A stretch of DNA of 64,000 nucleotides, from positions 18,318,501-18,382,500 of the forward strand of contig CP142456.1 of assembly GCA_038049695.1 (NCBI GenBank). Direction: 5' to 3'. The notes under the pieces were generated by a model. That model was not told the DNA's origin and searched no databases. It worked only from the letters and a program-made list of their open reading frames with translations. Shown in pieces: positions 23,139 to 34,790 of the stretch (the first letter of the stretch is position 1; each line of letters opens with the position of its first letter). The position numbers and the translations under genes are program-made. Source of the DNA: Cinnamomum chago. Its lineage: Eukaryota > Streptophyta > Magnoliopsida > Laurales > Lauraceae.

Positions 23139-24900
23139 TGTTGGTTGGCTATTGTGAGTTGTGAACAAAAGATGGCTTTCCCAATTACGGTTCCCATTTT
23201 TCAGAGTATTAAACAGAGACCACTCAGCTTGGTCCACTCAGCAGCCCATCACAAGATTGGCTCTACACCTCATGCAATTGCTCATTTGAATGAAGGAGGG
23301 AATCATGGAGAAGACAAAGTCCAATAACTGCTTGCTGTAATTCTGGAGTAGTTTCTTTTTAACATTTGAATATAGCTCTAATCTCTATAATTTGAATTGA
23401 ATTCCTTATTCATAGGAATCTCAAACCAATCTATTGTACAATCAAATATATAAATAGTGAAAACACACATTCACTGAATCATTCCTTTGATCGGTGATTT
23501 TCAAACCTTCATCATTCTTCTATAAACTTGTTCATGGTATCCGAGCCTACAGGGCTAGTTCTGTGAGTGTATGTTTTGATTTTTTTCCCAAACTATCATG
23601 GCCGTTTCCAATTCTGCAAAGTACTCGTATCCTATATCTCTTAATGTCGCCAATTTTGTGTCAATACAATTGACATAGACCATTTTCCTCCTCTGGAAAA
23701 CCCAGATTTTGCGTCTCATTGAATCCCAAGAGATGATGGGGTTCATTGATGGAGAATTTCCTATGCCAGCAAAGTACTTTCCTCATCTTCGACTGAAGTT
23801 GTCGAGGAGACCACACTTAATCCGGATTTTGTTGCATGGAGGAAATCAGATCGGCTGTTGCGAGGATGGATCATTGGCACACTGTCAGTTGAAGTTCTTG
23901 GGCTGGTTGTTGGACTTGACACCAGTGCTAAAGTTTGGAAGGCTCTTTGCGCTGCTTTTGCTCGTGATTCTGAAGAACGTGAGTTCTACCTACAACAGAA
24001 ATTACGTCTTCTTCACAAAGGTAATATGGCTCTCTCTGAATACATTTGACATTTCAAAGGGATTTGTGATGCTCTAGTTGTGATAGGGAAACCCGTAAGT
24101 GATCATCAAAAGGGATTTGCACTTCTCAATGGCCTTGGACCAGGGTATGAATCTTGTCACTCCAATGCTTAAGCCTCCTACACCTTCTTATAGTGAACTT
24201 ATTCCTTTGCTTGAGAGTCATGAAACAATAAAATCTATGCACTCTACTGAATTTTATGGAACTAACCATAATGTTGCCTTTTATGGGCAACGTCAAGGAG
24301 GAATGAACTCTAAGTCAAAACAGTAGAATGGGTTCACATCAGAAGGCCGTGGGTTTCCACATACCCGACAACAAAATGAAAGCTAGCCACATGCAAACAA
24401 TCCAAACACAGCACCTACCTTCCATAATAGTGACCAAAACAATGCTAGTGGCGGCTCTGTCATATCACAATCAAATGAAAAAGAAAAAGGGGCCATTTGT
24501 CAAATATGTCACAAACCCAACCACACAGCTTTAAGGTGTTGGCATCGTTACAATCAATTATGTCAAATTGGTGATGTACCACAAACATTGGCTACCCTCC
24601 ATCTTGCACATAACCAGGATGATGCTTGGTACCCTGACACTGGTGCAAGCGCTCACATGACGGCGGATGCTAGTAAGTTACATTCTTTTATCCCCTATAC
24701 TGGTCTAGAGAAAATAATGGTGGGTAATGGAGAATCACTTAATATCAGTCATATTGGGGACACCACAATTGCTACTGGGAATAACTCTTTGCCATTACAT
24801 AATCTTCTTGTTGTTCCTAATATTAAAAAGAATCTTATTTCCGTCAGTCAATTAAGATCTGATTTCCCTTATGATGTTACATTCCCATCAAAAGAGAAAT
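23139..24900 (+). mobile_element. Copia LTR retrotransposon, 5' part only
   Basis: The element has an LTR of roughly 400 bp (about 23139-23534) with a TATA-like AAATATATAAATAG at 23446. A primer-binding site, TGGTATCCGAGCC at 23535, is complementary to initiator tRNA-Met with one change from TGGTATCAGAGC. A gag-protease pseudogene follows. The element stops at about 24900 before integrase and reverse transcriptase. The exact LTR start is uncertain. Confidence 0.8.
23598..24890 (+). pseudogene. Copia gag-protease reading frame, frameshifted
   Basis: From ATG 23598 the gag matches the plant Copia UBN2/Retrotran_gag type: it includes LRGWIIGTLSVEVLGLVVGL and AKVWKALCAAFA, LSEYI and then a stop, LLNGLGPGYESC and a CCHC zinc knuckle CQICHKPNHTALRC (about 24499-24540). 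Then comes the protease block WYPDTGASAHMT with its DTG active site (about 24627), followed by ISVSQL. There are several single-base shifts (near 23670, 23830, 24370) and stops (24047, 24324), so it is dead. It ends abruptly in the protease-to-integrase linker. Confidence 0.9.
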
Positions 24901-26119
24901 ATATAAATAGGCATAACCCAAAGTTAGTTAAAGTTGTGAGGATCACAAAAGTATATTTAATTTATAAAACCCAAAAAGGCCAACAGAGGCCATAAGCATA
25001 ATTCCCCAAAAAAATAGAAGTCATTCCCCAAAAGTTGTTATCGAACTCCAGACCGAACATGACGTCTACATGACATCATTTGGCTTCTACTCGTGCTCCA
25101 CCGGAGGCCTTACTGCCTCCTCCGAGTGCTCCGCCTCAAAATCTGCGATTTCAACATCGACGGTCTGGCAAGTGAATAATACAGACAAGATGTACAATTT
25201 GTATGAATGTCATACTTAAATTCATAAAATGCAATTGAAACAAAACATATGTAAAGAATAAATCAAACAAATCATTTTATTACAAATAAAAGAATTTTTA
25301 TTAAAATATTTCAAACTGATTGACAAATAATCAAAATATTGGCAAACCACATATAGCTATATTCTCCTATTACAGAAGTAACAAGAGCACACAAACAAAT
25401 AACCATTGCCATATGAAATGGCCGGAATAGACAGACAGAAACCGTTGTCACTACTCGTGGGACCGGAATACAGAACCGTTGCCACTGCAGGAGCAGACAG
25501 AGTCCAAACTGCAGTTGGCAAATAATTTAAAGATCCTAAGCCGGTGATGGACCCGATTTTCCTTCCTTTCCTCTCCCATCCGTCCCCGGGGTCACCGAGA
25601 AAAAGGCCGAATGGAGGGAAGAAAGGGGGAGAAAAAAAGGGTATCAACATTTTTGTACGGGTATGCCCGATTTTCTATTCTACTTGGAATTTAGAAATGG
25701 TTATCCGGAGATCCACCTTCGCAAGTAGAAAGGAAATCAACATTTTTCCAAACTTCCCATTGCACATATATTTAAGAAAAGAGACAGTTTTTTTATGCCG
25801 TTAGAGGCGATTTTGTTTGCCGTGAAAGGCGATTTACAAATCTGATCAAAATGAAAGACAAGAATTGTGATTTTTGATTTTTTTGTCTCTTAAAGAAAAT
25901 ACAAAGTACAACAGAAAAGTAAGAAAGGGAATTTGACTTCTCAGGAGGTTGTGGGGTCTTGTTCAGATCGATGGTTGCAAGTCATGTATGGACTTCGCCA
26001 TCGTCCTTCAGATGAAAGCGCTTGATGCTTCGATCCTTTGGCTTGGCTTGGACTTTAGTTTTTTAGAGGATAAGGACCAAGGGAAGGTCCAATACCTAAT
26101 AAAATCGAAGAGACGGGCT
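24900..26119. other. Unassigned, probably retroelement-derived sequence
   Basis: No intact frame. A GC-rich patch at 25070-25170 followed by AT-rich DNA resembles the interior of the Gypsy-type LTRs at 4557 and 7956, in a diverged form. I cannot define termini. Confidence 0.35.
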
Positions 26120-26790
26120 GAAGAGCAGCGTCTTGGCCATGTTGAATAGGAGAAGAGAAGGTTTTTTCTTGTGGGGGAGTGCCCCCCAAAGGACTTCAAT
26201 CACCTTTTGGTATTTGTTGCAGCAGAGTTTCTTCAGAGTAACAGAGCTTCTAGAGGATCTTCCTGGCTAATTCTCTCCATTTTTCCTGGATGAATTTCTG
26301 GATCCGTTCTTCTTGGAATGATCTCCTATTTATAGGCCTTTGGTAGCCATTTAGGAGTGTTTATGAGCTTTGATGGCTTTAAAGCTCCATGATGGGAGGA
26401 GTTACAAGTTTTTATTTCTTGATTTTGTAACTCCTTTTTCCTTGAATCTGATTGGCCGATGGAGAATGATGGGCTTTTAATTGCCTTTAATCTCCCTGAT
26501 GAGAGGAGTTTCATAGATTTAATGTCATGATGGCTTTGACTTGTAACTCCTATTTCCTTGAATCTAATTGGGCTGTCCAAAATAATGAGTTAATGACCGC
26601 ATTTAGTAGGGTCAATTAACAGCATTAACGGATCTTCATGTTGATCGATATCGGATGATCATGCATCTTCACTCATAGATTGCTAACATGGGGCCGGTAC
26701 CATCTGTCTTGTCGATTTCTCGATCGGTCGGACATAAAGTGTACTTTCTTGGTTAGCCGATTGGCGATTTTGGAGCAATCAATGATGATT
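26120..26790 (-). mobile_element. LTR-like promoter region, minus strand
   Basis: On the minus strand a CTATAAATAGGAG box (26335-26323) is followed by a leader-like sequence, and upstream of it a segment with AGATTCAAGGAAATAGGAG occurs twice (near 26565 and 26455). This is the make-up of a retroelement LTR (enhancer repeats, TATA, leader). LTR ends, a primer site and a coding region were not found, so this is a remnant. Confidence 0.45.
26323..26335 (-). promoter_or_regulatory. TATA box of LTR-like promoter
   Basis: CTATAAATAGGAG on the minus strand, a consensus plant TATA box, with duplicated upstream sequence and a purine-rich leader after it. Confidence 0.5.
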
Positions 26791-26939
26791 CCATGCTTTT
26801 AACGGCGGATCTGAGATGTAGACGAAGATCAGTCGTTTCCGAGCATCAAAAATCAAATCTTCAGGAAATCACAGGGGCTAGAACTCCCAAAACGCGAAAA
26901 AGGACGGAAAACGGGTCTTTCGGCGTCGGCAAGTTTATT

Positions 26940-27075
26940 ATATCTTCTCCCACCGCTTCCCCTTCTCCCTTCCCCTTCTCCCCTCCCCTCGCCACTCTCT
27001 GCACCCTCACCACTATCTGCAACGCGTTTTCGCCCTCTTCTCTGTGCATATGTTCTGTCTTCCTCCCATCTCTCT
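26940..27075 (+). repeat. CT-rich leader of element C
   Basis: Pyrimidine tract (CTTCCCCTTCTCCC-like) directly after a GGCGTCGGCAAG sequence that resembles a subterminal motif. It is in the same relative position as in elements A and B, which supports reading this as the 5' end of C. Confidence 0.5.
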
Positions 27076-28905
27076 AACGTTTTCACATCTAAGTAGCCTT
27101 CTTCCCCTCTTTATAAGGTATGAAATATATATATTATCGGTTTTTTTTTTTTTTTTTCTTCAAATAATCTTTCTCTTTTTTTTGTTAAATGTTTGTCTGC
27201 AATGACGTCTCACTCCCGGCGACCTCTACTGCTGCCGGCATCCTCTGCTGCTGCCATTCCCCACCCATACCAGTTCTTGCAATATCGTATAAACGGTATG
27301 TAGTTTTTTTTATTATTTATCTGATAATTAGTTTAATAATATGTTTTGTTTTATAAATTTTAGAATGGATATGATTATACAATTATTACTATCCGAATGT
27401 AGTTTGATAATTTATATAGATAATGTATAAAAATTTTGTTATTTGTTTTAAATATGATTTTATGTCTAGGATTTTTTTATATGGATGTGATATGAGATTG
27501 TTAAACTATGTTGTTTATTTTTTGAAAATATGAATTAATGAAAATGTTAATCTCTTTTTGAGATATATGTAGTATGTGTAGTATTGTTAGTAGAAATAAT
27601 TTGGATTTTATTTATGATTAGAAAGTTATGTAAATCGATTTATATAGATTTTTTTTAAGTGTTAGTAATATGATATGATTTTTGTATACGTAGATGACAA
27701 ATAGCATACTAAAAATTATTAATTGAAAAGTTATTTCGTTATTAATATAATATTTAAAATTAATTAAATATATATAAATTAATGATTAATAATTTAGTAA
27801 ATAAAAATATTAAATCTGAGAATTAAAACAATTAAAAATATGAAAAACTTAGACTTTAATTAATTAATGAAAGTAAAAATAATTAAAAATTAAGGGAATT
27901 AATATTTAATTTATTCATTTAATGTTATTTATAATTAAGAATGATTAATTACTAAATTGTTTTAAAATTATTATACTATTTTAAAATAATCGATTATTAA
28001 TGAATTAATTTTTAATAAGTTAAAAATTTAAATATTAATCAAAAGAATTAAAATTTTGTAAAATATCAAAAGTAAATACTTTAATTAACAAAAGACACAT
28101 ATCAAATTGAGTAAAAACTAGATTAAGTTCTGTGGTTCTTCTTCTTACTTTGATGCAAAGAAGGGTTTGTCATTACTCATTAGAATGTGTGGGTATTGTT
28201 ATAAAAAAATGTATTGGTTTGCTGTAGATGATCTGTTTAAGGGATGAGAGATGTAGTTTGCAAATTGGTACTGGGGTCCACATAAATTCAATGGAACTTG
28301 ATGGGTCTTTTCTCTAGTGATGAATTAGCCATTGATCAGGATCCCTGTTGCTTCCTAAGAATAATGACAACCCCATGCAACAGTCAGGTGTGCCCATCGT
28401 TAAAATCCACACCACTCAAACTTGTTGTCCCCAATGCTTGGTTTATTTAACATCAGCTCAATCACATTTAAAAAAAAGTGCACCACACCTCTGAATTTTG
28501 AGCCATTAAAAGCTCTTAGATTTAGTTTTATTAAGCATTGGTGTTTGGCTAAATTTCTTAGTAACAAGAGTTGGTTGAACAATCAAAAAGATGGTGATTA
28601 GTTTAATGATGGACCCAATATCATTGGATGACAAATTTGAGCAAAAGTTGCAATGAAGCCATCGGTCCAAGTGTGGGTTTGTTATATTAGTGCTGGTATG
28701 GTTGCACCCAATTAATCTAAATCTAAAAGTGTGGGTTTGTTGTATTAGTGCTGGTATGATTGCACCCAATTAATCTAAATCTAAATGTGAACTTGATTGA
28801 AAAGCCTCTTTAAATAAATGGTGACTGTCACTTTCTCTTCAACCGAGTGCTATTTAAATTTGAAGCTTTTGGATGAAACTACCTCCACAAGAAAACAAAT
28901 TTTAC
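27076..28905. other. AT-rich leader-intron region of element C
   Basis: From 27300 to 28100 the sequence is over 75 percent A+T without coding signal. Between 28580 and 28790 a segment around GTGTGGGTTTGTTGTATTAGTGC occurs twice (near 28672 and 28730), a short tandem duplication. No captured gene was recognised. Confidence 0.4.
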
Positions 28906-30559
28906 TTAATCATCAATCTCTGGTTTGAAGTCTCATGATTGTCATGTGCTTTTACAACGGTTGTTGGAAGTTGGAATTAGGCCATTTATGACACCACAGA
29001 TCCGAGACACACTTTTTGAGTTAACAAACTTTTTCAAACGGCTATGCTCGAGGACTTTACATGTCAAAGACTTAGAAGAAATGGAAAAAGGGATTGCTAT
29101 TGTTCTTTCCAAACTTGAGAGGATATATCCCCCAACATTCTTTGATATTATGGTTCAGTTAGCCATACACTTGCCTCGAGAAGCCATTCTTGGTGGTCCA
29201 GTTCATGCTAGGTGGATGTATCCTTTTGAACGATATATGAGAACACTTAAACAGTATGTCAGAAATAAAGTTCGTCCAGAAGGGTCAATTGCAGAGGCAT
29301 ATATAGTGAACGAAGCTTTGACGTTCTGTTCGATGTATTTTCATGGGATAAAGACAAGATTCAATCGGCGTGAACGAAATTATGACAGGACAAACAACAC
29401 TTTTCAAGCACAGTTGTCAATTTTCGACATCTAGGTTGTCCTTTGGGGAAAGCATACTTAATTTGACTTGACATCAAGCTTTGGAAGGATGCCCATTGGT
29501 TCATTCTGAACAACTGTCTAGAGATAAGGAAATATCTTGAGTAAGTTAATCTATCTACCACATTTGCTTTCTACCATTGAGATATATCTTGATGTACACT
29601 AATGTTTATTTGCCATAATTTTGTGTAGTGAACACATGAATGAGTTAGAGAAAAAAATATTCTCGAGACTTGGAAAAAAAACAGAAACAAGAATTTCCTG
29701 CATGGTTTAAGCAACGGGTATGTAGTAATGGTTAAGATTAAATTTATCAGTTACATGTGATAAGTTTATATAAAATTATATTTTTTTTATGCAGGTGCTT
29801 AACTCTTCGGAGGCAACAGATGAGTTGTATTACTTATCTTTTGGTCCAGATCTTACTGTTAGATCTTACAACGGATGCAATGTTAACGATGTTAAGTTTT
29901 TAGTCAAAGAACGTGACTCCAGAAGAACAACACAAAATAGTGGAGTATCTATACCCGGTTCTGATGATGATACACAACCTGCTTACTTTGGTGTTCTTGA
30001 ACAAGTACTTGAGTTTACATATGTCAAACAAGATTATTGTGTCTTATTGTTCAAGTGTAAGTGGTTTGACACATCGCCGAATAGAAAACACGTCATCTAT
30101 GAGTCAAAACTCACAACTTTACGTGGCATTAATAAAGAATGGTTTAAAGAGGATCCTTTTATCTTCGCATCCCAAGCTCGACAAGTAATTTATGTGATTG
30201 ATCCTCTCAAAGGTGCACCATGGCAAGTAGTACAAACGTTTAGCCATAGACATCTTTGGGATATTCCTGTCGAAGAGAGTGTTGAAAATGATGAAATTGT
30301 GCAAGAAGATGATTCATCAGATGGAAACTTCACTTTTATGGAGCCTGAGATGGAAGCACTATCAGTCCACCGTGAAGATGTAGAACCAGAAATTTGCACT
30401 AGTGATATAGATAATGTGGTTAGACATGCTAATATTGCCGTTGATAACTCTAACGATGAGGAAATGGATGCCACTCTAGAAGAATACGTAGATAATGAAG
30501 TCAGGGAAAAACCACAGAAAAAAAACACAAAGAAGGCACTGATGTCAAGTTACGTATAA
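28906..30559 (+). pseudogene. TNP2 transposase gene of element C, 3' exons only
   Basis: It starts inside DUF4218 (LKSHDCHVLLQRLL) and has the block MVQLAIHLPREAILGGPVHA followed by RWMYPFERYMRTLKQY in one exon, where A and B have an intron between E-R and F-L-K. Exon boundaries: about 28906-29540, 29639-29717, about 29795-30559 (acceptor ATGCAG). DUF4216 is recognisable as FGVLEQVLEFTYVKQDYCVL and WGDIP-like WDIPVEE. A shift near 29420 and a TGA near 29467 break exon 1. The last exon is acidic and open, ending in TAA at 30559. The protein is clearly more diverged from A and B than they are from each other. The whole catalytic core is missing. Confidence 0.9.
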
Positions 30560-32015
30560 CATTTGATGAAGGGACTACTAGAGCAATAGGTGACAATCAT
30601 GGTACTTAGGAACATGATTTGGGATACCTTGCTCGAACCCATTTACCGGTTAGATGGGATAAACCTTTCAACAAACTTGATGAAAAAGTGAAAGCCCCAA
30701 TTTATAAAGGAATGCTTGTAAGTACATTAAAAAAAATTTTGCTTGAAAAACTTGAACTTAATTAGTTATGCAATTCTAACAGTTTAACTTGTTTCTTGTG
30801 TAGGAAAGGTATCACTTCACCATGACATCAGAGATTACAAAGGCAATGGATAGTCAAATGGCGAGCCTACATAGAGATTGGCGATGTCAATTACACAAAC
30901 ACTTTAAGAACGTTGGCGGATATGTAAATCTGCAAGTTGCAAAGAGTCATCCTCATCCAGACGTTATTGAGAATGAAGATTGGCAGTGGCTCCGTGATTA
31001 TTGGAGTGCTAAGGAACAAAAGGTAAGTTTCAAACATTTCTTCATATGCATTAGTGATATAAATATTAATTTGATTCTACATTATTATTTTTTCTTATTA
31101 ATTTTGTGTTATCATTTAAGGAACTGGGTGAGAGAAATGCATTAAATCACGCAGCAAGAAACAATTACAATAGTTCCCATGGTTCAAAATCTTTTGCTGC
31201 ACAACGGCAAGGATTGGTATATAATTTTTCATTATGTGAATTCTTTTTTATTTATGTTTATCATTTTAACTCAAAATATTATTATAGGTCGATCCCAACA
31301 CTAGTCAATTCCTTGGTGACATAGAGTTTCACAGACTCGTGTACACTAACCACCAGACAAGGCGTTGGTGTGACCCCCAAGCGGGGCAGGACTACGTGAG
31401 TATAGTAATTAATTTCAATTCTTATATAAACATTTTTTTAATTAATAATTGAAATACATTTTATATACATTTTTTTTAACTCTATATATATATATATGTA
31501 TTATTATTTTTTTGCAGAATGATATGTTGGCTCTTAGGGATTCATAATCTCAGAACTCTGATGCGGAGTCTACTGGTCAAAGTCAGCAAGTTCTCACTGA
31601 AGAAGAGATAGTCCAAAAGGTTCGCAAGCCTCGTCCGGGATACATCAAAGGGAGAGGAAGAATTGTGAAAGGATCGTCCAGTTCTAGTGGGGGACAACTA
31701 GAGAATGCCGAGGTCCATGAGCTTAAGAACAAGGTTGCAACATATGAGGCCCAAGTTAGCACATATAAGAATGAAGTTAACACCTATCAGAACCAAGTCA
31801 GCACGTATCATAATCAACTTGCATCATGTGCGGCCTACATCCAGCAACTAACCGCTCAACTTAACATGCAATGCCCTGGACAATTTAATCAACTTGATCC
31901 AAGTACTCTATTTCCTCCACCTTCGCTGCCACAATACCCTCCGGGCTCTTCGCGACGTGATGATAATGATGATGATGATGTTTATTATCCAGAGATGCCG
32001 AGAAACCCTCATTAG
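30499..32015 (+). pseudogene. Transposase_24 gene of element C, two nonsense changes
   Basis: The frame is open from 30499, overlapping the TNP2 end in the -1 frame. Exons: to 30717, 30804-31022, 31121-31216, 31288-31395, 31518-32015, all with GT-AG introns and matching phases. The first exon has the family start (LRITFDEGTTRAIG, then LARTHLPVRWD). Later exons carry MASLHRDWRCQLHKHF, WLRDYWSAKEQK, NSSHGSKSFAAQRQ and DIEFHRLVYTNHQTRRWCD. The last exon contains a 7-residue repeat (VATYEAQ-VSTYKNE-VNTYQNQ-VSTYHNQ), a coiled coil probably for dimerisation, then a Pro-rich and an Asp-rich tail. Stops: TAG near 30607 and TAA near 31545. These are the only lesions seen, so decay is recent or mild. 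Confidence 0.88.
30520..30526 (+). promoter_or_regulatory. Candidate -1 ribosomal frameshift site A AAA AAC
   Basis: In the TNP2 frame the codons are CAG AAA AAA AAC ACA, which contains the heptamer A AAA AAC in the correct phase for -1 slippage. A shift there leads straight into the Transposase_24 frame (CAC AAA GAA GGC ACT GAT GTC). The 0-frame stop is 11 codons later, at 30557-30559. Alternatively, the 8-A run simply lost or gained a base in an ancestral fused frame. Confidence 0.4.
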
Positions 32016-32284
32016 ACTACTGTATTTCAGACTTTTAACTTGATGTTTATGGCTTTATCTTTTAGACTTCTGTTTTTATATATTAGTGTTTGATCTGATA
32101 CATTTGGTTTGTAATATGTTTGATAATATTTTATAAATTTCTCATTATTATTATAAATTAGACTTTTAGTATTTTATTTGTGGTTTATTTTTAATTCTAT
32201 ATTTAAAATAATAATAACCAGATATTTAAAACTAAATTAACATGACTAAAAAAAACTAAATTAAAATTTGATTTAATATAATAA

Positions 32285-32560
32285 TAAAACGGTTCCAATC
32301 ACTGATTGGAACCGTGATTAAAAAAAATAAACTTAAAGTTACCGACACCAAATAAAGTTACCGACGCCTAACTTTAACCATAAAATACGGGCTACAGCGT
32401 TTTTTGAGGAAGGTTACCGATGTCGCTGGCGTCGGTAAATTTAACTACAACTTGCCGACCCGTTGATTACCTACGATGTTTCCCCTACGCCGTAATTTAC
32501 CGACGCATATTTAAGTTTACTGACGGGTTGACTGCGTCGGTAAACTTCAGTTTTGTAGTA
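32285..32560. repeat. Element C subterminal region and damaged terminus
   Basis: TTACCGACG / CGTCGGTAA motifs occur at about 32340, 32360, 32410-32440, 32500 and 32536, close to the terminus. The motif is the same as in A and B, though the terminal repeat (CTACTACAAAACTG) differs from CACTACAACA. Confidence 0.7.
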
Positions 32561-32564
32561 GTAG

Positions 32565-33661
32565 AAAGGTTGCTAATTTTTAGCACTTACCTCCTTTCAT
32601 TTCTCCTTGTTTGCTCTTTTGATTTGCTCTCTTCTATAAAAGCAAGAGGAGATTGGATCTTTGCTTCTTTGCAAGAGTGTTCCAAGATCAAGAGTTCTTC
32701 TTCCTCCACAAGAAATTCCATGTAGATGTAGAATTCATTTTCTTTTCTTTTCTTTTCTTTCTCCTTCTCTTTTTTTTCTTTTTTTCTCACGTGTTTTCTT
32801 TTTCTTCTTTTTTTTCAAGTGCTGTTATTTTTTTTTTTTTTTTTTTTTTTGCATGTTTTTTTTCCTTGGCGGTATGGACTTGACCATACTGCCACGTGGC
32901 AGTGGGCCACGGCCTGCTTTCCAAATTTTTTTTTTTGAAACTTCTCTATCCCTTTTTTTTTTTTGCTTCTTTTTTTTGCCCACCATGATAATGAGTTTTA
33001 TGCACCATGATGATGAGGTTTATGCATTCCAAGATGTTCATGCATATTGTCTTTCTTGCTCTTTTTTTTTTTTTTGATAAATCAAGATAAAAGGCTAGAA
33101 TTTCTAGGTCAAGTCAACATGAATTTTGACTTTGACAAAGTTTGATTGGTTTTGACCAAGTTGGGTTGGAATTGATCAAACTTTGGTTAAAGTTTTCCTA
33201 GCATCTAATTCATGATGATTTTTTATGTATGCTTTTTAGTAAATTGATTGGGAGCATGATGATGCATACCTGGAAATCTTTTGCAAGTTTTGGGATTTGG
33301 AGCTCGCAGCAATGTTGAGCCCTTTCCTTATATTTTTGGATTTTGAGGAGCTTTGCAAGTTTTGGAGTTTGGAGCTCGCAACGATGTTGAGCCCTTCTTG
33401 CAGAGATTTGATGAGATTGGTTTGATCTCGCAGAAATGTTTGAGTTCAAACCTTCTTTGGGGATGCTTCGTTGAGCTTGCAGTGATGTTGAGCTCATCTT
33501 CAGGCTTCCTATCTTTTTCGGGATGTTTCCATTTTCTTCGGAATTGTCCCAGAACCATGCCAAAATTTCATTAGAATTTTTTTATAGCAAAATTCTGTAA
33601 CTTTGATGATTGAGGAACAAGCTGCTGCAAAATGGGCTGCCATTGTGGAAGCCCGTGCTAA
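32565..33661 (+). mobile_element. Older retroelement-like sequence, left half, interrupted by element B
   Basis: A CTATAAAAG box at 32634 is followed by a leader (AGGAGATTGGATCTTTGC) and long T-rich stretches, as in an LTR and its downstream leader. Two imperfect copies of GCAAGTTTTGGGATTTGGAGCTCGCA-type sequence (near 33282 and 33354) are present. Just before element B a frame reads EEQAAAKWAAIVEARA, which continues in frame right of element B at 62711. Lineage not determined; a Tat/Ogre-like Gypsy leader is possible. Confidence 0.5.
32634..32642 (+). promoter_or_regulatory. TATA box CTATAAAAG
   Basis: Consensus plant TATA box followed by a purine-rich leader; presumed start of the retroelement transcript that element B later interrupted. 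Confidence 0.45.
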
Positions 33662-33681
33662 CACTACAACAATATGCACTT

Positions 33682-34400
33682 TTAGCGACGTTTTTTAGCG
33701 ACGCTTTTTAGTAAAAACGTCGGCAAAGTTCAAATAATCACAGATAATTACCGACGAATTAGAAAACGTTGGTAAATTAACTTTTAGCGACGTTTTATTT
33801 CTTTTACCGACGTTTTTTATCGTCGGTAAAAGTCTTTCTATTTTTAATTTATTTTTCTATTTTATTTTACCGACGAAAAAAAACGTCGGTAAAATTCTTT
33901 ACATTTTTTTGTTTTCTTTTTGCCGACGAAAAAAAACGTCGGTAAAAGACTTTACATTTTTATTTACTTTTCTATTTTCTTTTTGCCGACGAAAAAGAAC
34001 GTCGGTAATAGTCTAGTTAGTTTTATTTGTTATTTGCCGACGAAATATAAAACGTCGGTAAAATGGATTTATTTTTTATTTATGTTTTTATTTTACCGAC
34101 GAAATTTATGTTTTACCGACGAAAATTATCGTCGGTAATATTTTACCGACGTCTTATAAGAAACGTTGGTAAAATTTGTTAATTTTTAACTTATTTTTTA
34201 TTAATAAAAATTTATTAATATTTACCGACGAAATTTTTGTTTTACTGACGACATTTAGCGTCGGTAATATTTTACCGACGTTTTATGAGAAACGTCGGTA
34301 AAAGTTGTTAATTTTTAACTTATTTTTTATTAATAAAAGTTTATTAATTTTTACCGAAGAAAAAAATAATTTGCCGACGAAAAGAAAACGTCGGTGAAGG
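33682..34400. repeat. Element B 5' subterminal palindrome array
   Basis: About 15 units in which ACCGACG and CGTCGGT face each other across an A-rich loop, for example ACCGACGAAAAAAAACGTC. Each unit is a small perfect hairpin. Presumed binding sites for the Transposase_24 protein, by analogy with TNPA and En/Spm. Confidence 0.88.
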
Positions 34401-34595
34401 TCCGTTTTTCCCTCTCTCGCCACCAAACCCTCTTTTTCCCTCTTTTTCCCTCACTCTCTTTTCCCCACTTTTTCTCTCTGGTCTCTGCGATCTGCTCCAT
34501 TTTATCTCTCTGGTCTCTACGATCTCTGCGATCTTTCACTCCCTCACTCGATCTCTCTGGTCTGTCTCTCTCACTGCTCTCTCTCTCTCGCTCTG

Positions 34596-34657
<62 letters not shown>

Positions 34658-34790
34658 CTCTCTCTCTCTCGCTCTACTCAAGGTCCAGCGAAGCCATCAC
34701 CACACTTGCCAACAGATCGCCACTCACCAGTCGCCGGTGCCACGCCCAGTCGGAGCCCAGGCCCCACCCACGCTTTCTCCGGTGCCAGGT
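34400..34790 (+). repeat. CT-rich leader and (CT)n microsatellite of element B
   Basis: Pyrimidine tract, with an almost pure (CT)n run at about 34595-34676, followed by a GC-rich exon-like piece that ends in a donor (GGTGCCAG|GTACAC, near 34791). Same position as in element A. It probably acts as promoter or 5' untranslated exon of the transposase transcript. Confidence 0.65.

Larger units (their letters stand above)
26900..32564 (+). mobile_element. CACTA element C, internally deleted, left end not found
   Basis: The right end reads CTACTACAAAACTGAAG on the minus strand (32560-32544), a damaged CACTA terminus followed by a subterminal CGTCGGTAA/TTACCGACG array. Inside are the 3' part of a TNP2 gene and a Transposase_24 gene, both plus strand and clearly diverged from A and B. 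A CT-rich tract (26940-27075) and a GC-rich exon-like piece ending at a donor near 27295 look like the 5' leader. The left terminal repeat was not found. About two thirds of TNP2 is missing, so the copy is non-autonomous. The left boundary is approximate. Confidence 0.75.

Noticed and set aside
11942-32564. Pairing the left end of A with the right end of C as one element
   Set aside because: The terminal repeats differ (CACTACAACAAATT versus CTACTACAAAACTG), flanking duplications do not match, and two sets of diverged transposase genes lie between. Not fully excluded.
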